Source of the DNA: Serratia proteamaculans_D
GTDB lineage: Bacteria; Pseudomonadota; Gammaproteobacteria; Enterobacterales; Enterobacteriaceae
Length of the DNA: 64,000 nt
Assembly: GCF_049959315.1 (NCBI RefSeq)
Contig: NZ_CP188201.1
Reading direction: 5' to 3' (one strand)
Part shown: positions 63,323 to 64,000 of the stretch, in pieces
Layout: every line of letters begins with the position of its first letter
Position numbering within the stretch: the stretch's first letter is position 1
Translations under genes and position numbers: made by a program
Notes under the pieces: model-generated
Told to the model about the DNA's origin: nothing
What the model saw: only the letters and a program-made list of their open reading frames with translations
Database searches by the model: none

Positions 63323-64000
63323 TTAGAACTGGTAAACCAGGCCTACACCAACGATGTCATCGGTAGCGATGGCATTGGCTTTGGTGAATTCGTTGTCGTC
63401 CAGCAGGTTGATTTTGTAATCAACATAGGTAGACATGTTTTTGTTGAAGTAGTAAGTGGTACCTACAGAAACATATTTAACCAGGTCGGCATCGCCGCCG
63501 CCGAAGCTAGAACCGTTCGCGGTACGGCTAGACAGGTTTTTACCTTTAGACTGCAGGTAAGAAACTTCTGGACGCAGACCGAAGTCGAACTGGTACTGTG
63601 CAGTCACTTCGAAGTTCTGAGTTTTGTCAGCGATAGTGAAGTCAGATTCGCCGTATGGAGTCATGTTACGGGTTTCTGAGTACATGGCTGCCAGGTAAAC
63701 GTTGTTGGCGTCGTATTTCGCGCCCACGGTCCATGCGTCAGCCTTGTCGCCTTTAGCGGTAGCGTTCAGTTTCTGATCGTCTGTACGGTTAGAAGATGCA
63801 TAGGCAGCACCGAAGCTTACGCCTTCGCCGATGTCATAAGTAGAAGACAGGCCCCAACCGTCGCCGTTTTGTTTCTTCAGATCACGATCGTCGTTCTGGT
63901 TTTTGCCCTGGTACTGAACGGCGAAGTTCAGACCATCAACCAGACCGAAGAAGTTGTTGTTACGGTAAGTAGCAACGCCGTTGGTACGGCCAGTCATGAA
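63323..64000 (-). CDS. ompF: Outer-membrane porin OmpF, C-terminal part (cut by window edge)
   Basis: This is the C-terminal 225 codons of a trimeric general porin. FMTGRTNGVATYRN, FFGLVDGLNFAVQYQGKN, AQYQFDFGLRPEVSYLQSKGK and YYFNKNMSTYVDYKINLLD are typical, as is the terminal aromatic VGLVYQF needed for barrel assembly by BAM. Alternating beta-strand hydrophobicity is visible throughout. Its position next to aspC matches E. coli ompF. The N-terminal part, with the signal peptide and constriction loop, lies outside the window. Confidence 0.94.
   Translation of the reverse strand, partial: FMTGRTNGVATYRNNNFFGLVDGLNFAVQYQGKNQNDDRDLKKQNGDGWGLSSTYDIGEGVSFGAAYASSNRTDDQKLNATAKGDKADAWTVGAKYDANNVYLAAMYSETRNMTPYGESDFTIADKTQNFEVTAQYQFDFGLRPEVSYLQSKGKNLSSRTANGSSFGGGDADLVKYVSVGTTYYFNKNMSTYVDYKINLLDDNEFTKANAIATDDIVGVGLVYQF

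Overview
The window is chromosomal DNA from a member of the Enterobacterales, most probably Serratia or a close relative in the Yersiniaceae. The assignment rests on gene order and remembered protein similarity, with no database search. The backbone follows the Escherichia coli order trxB-lrp-ftsK-lolA-rarA-serS-dmsABC ... ycaD-pflA-pflB-focA-ycaO ... serC-aroA-cmk-rpsA-ihfB-comEC-msbA-lpxK ... ycaQ-ycaR-kdsB-ycbJ-elyC-cmoM-mukFEB-ldtD-mepK-gloC-aspC-ompF. Nearly every backbone gene has the family's normal length with its catalytic motifs intact. I saw no rRNA, tRNA, insertion sequence, prophage or CRISPR array.

Layout. 1-9.0 kb: thioredoxin reductase (cut by the window edge), the global regulator Lrp, the FtsK DNA translocase behind an SOS box, the lipoprotein carrier LolA, the replication-fork ATPase RarA and seryl-tRNA synthetase. 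9.1-13.9 kb: an anaerobic DMSO-reductase operon dmsABC plus its chaperone dmsD, behind a well-formed FNR-type promoter. 14.0-23.6 kb: an accessory gene cluster inserted between dmsD and ycaD. 23.8-29.6 kb: ycaD and the anaerobic pyruvate formate-lyase locus (pflA, pflB, focA), with FNR-like and ArcA-like sites upstream of focA. 29.7-43.9 kb: ycaO, periplasmic asparaginase, serC-aroA, cmk-rpsA-ihfB, comEC, and msbA-lpxK for lipid A. 43.9-46.5 kb: a second, smaller insertion relative to E. coli, carrying a 2-oxoadipate dioxygenase-type gene (hglS/ydcJ family) and two cold-shock-domain genes. 46.6-64 kb: ycaQ, kdsB, envelope genes, the MukBEF condensin operon, cell-wall L,D-transpeptidase and endopeptidase, aspC and the 3' part of ompF.

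The most interesting system is the 14.0-23.6 kb cluster. It encodes a single-module NRPS of the indigoidine-synthetase type (adenylation domain with an embedded oxidase, then carrier and thioesterase) whose by-eye specificity code matches glutamine. With it are a pseudouridine-phosphate-glycosidase-like enzyme, a HAD phosphatase, a DUF4243/questin-oxidase-like protein, a uracil phosphoribosyltransferase, two small YdcZ-type transporter proteins, a NUDIX hydrolase and a 4-oxalocrotonate-type tautomerase. This set closely parallels the Streptomyces min cluster, which makes the C-nucleoside antibiotic minimycin and, divergently, the blue pigment indigoidine. There the phosphatase, the uracil phosphoribosyltransferase and a transporter form the self-resistance system. 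The inference is that this strain can make a minimycin-like C-nucleoside and/or indigoidine. The NUDIX and tautomerase genes, the separation of phosphatase and DUF4243 into different genes, the YdcZ pair and a terminator-like leader are features I do not know from the described cluster. There is no cluster-specific regulator and no phosphopantetheinyl transferase in the window.
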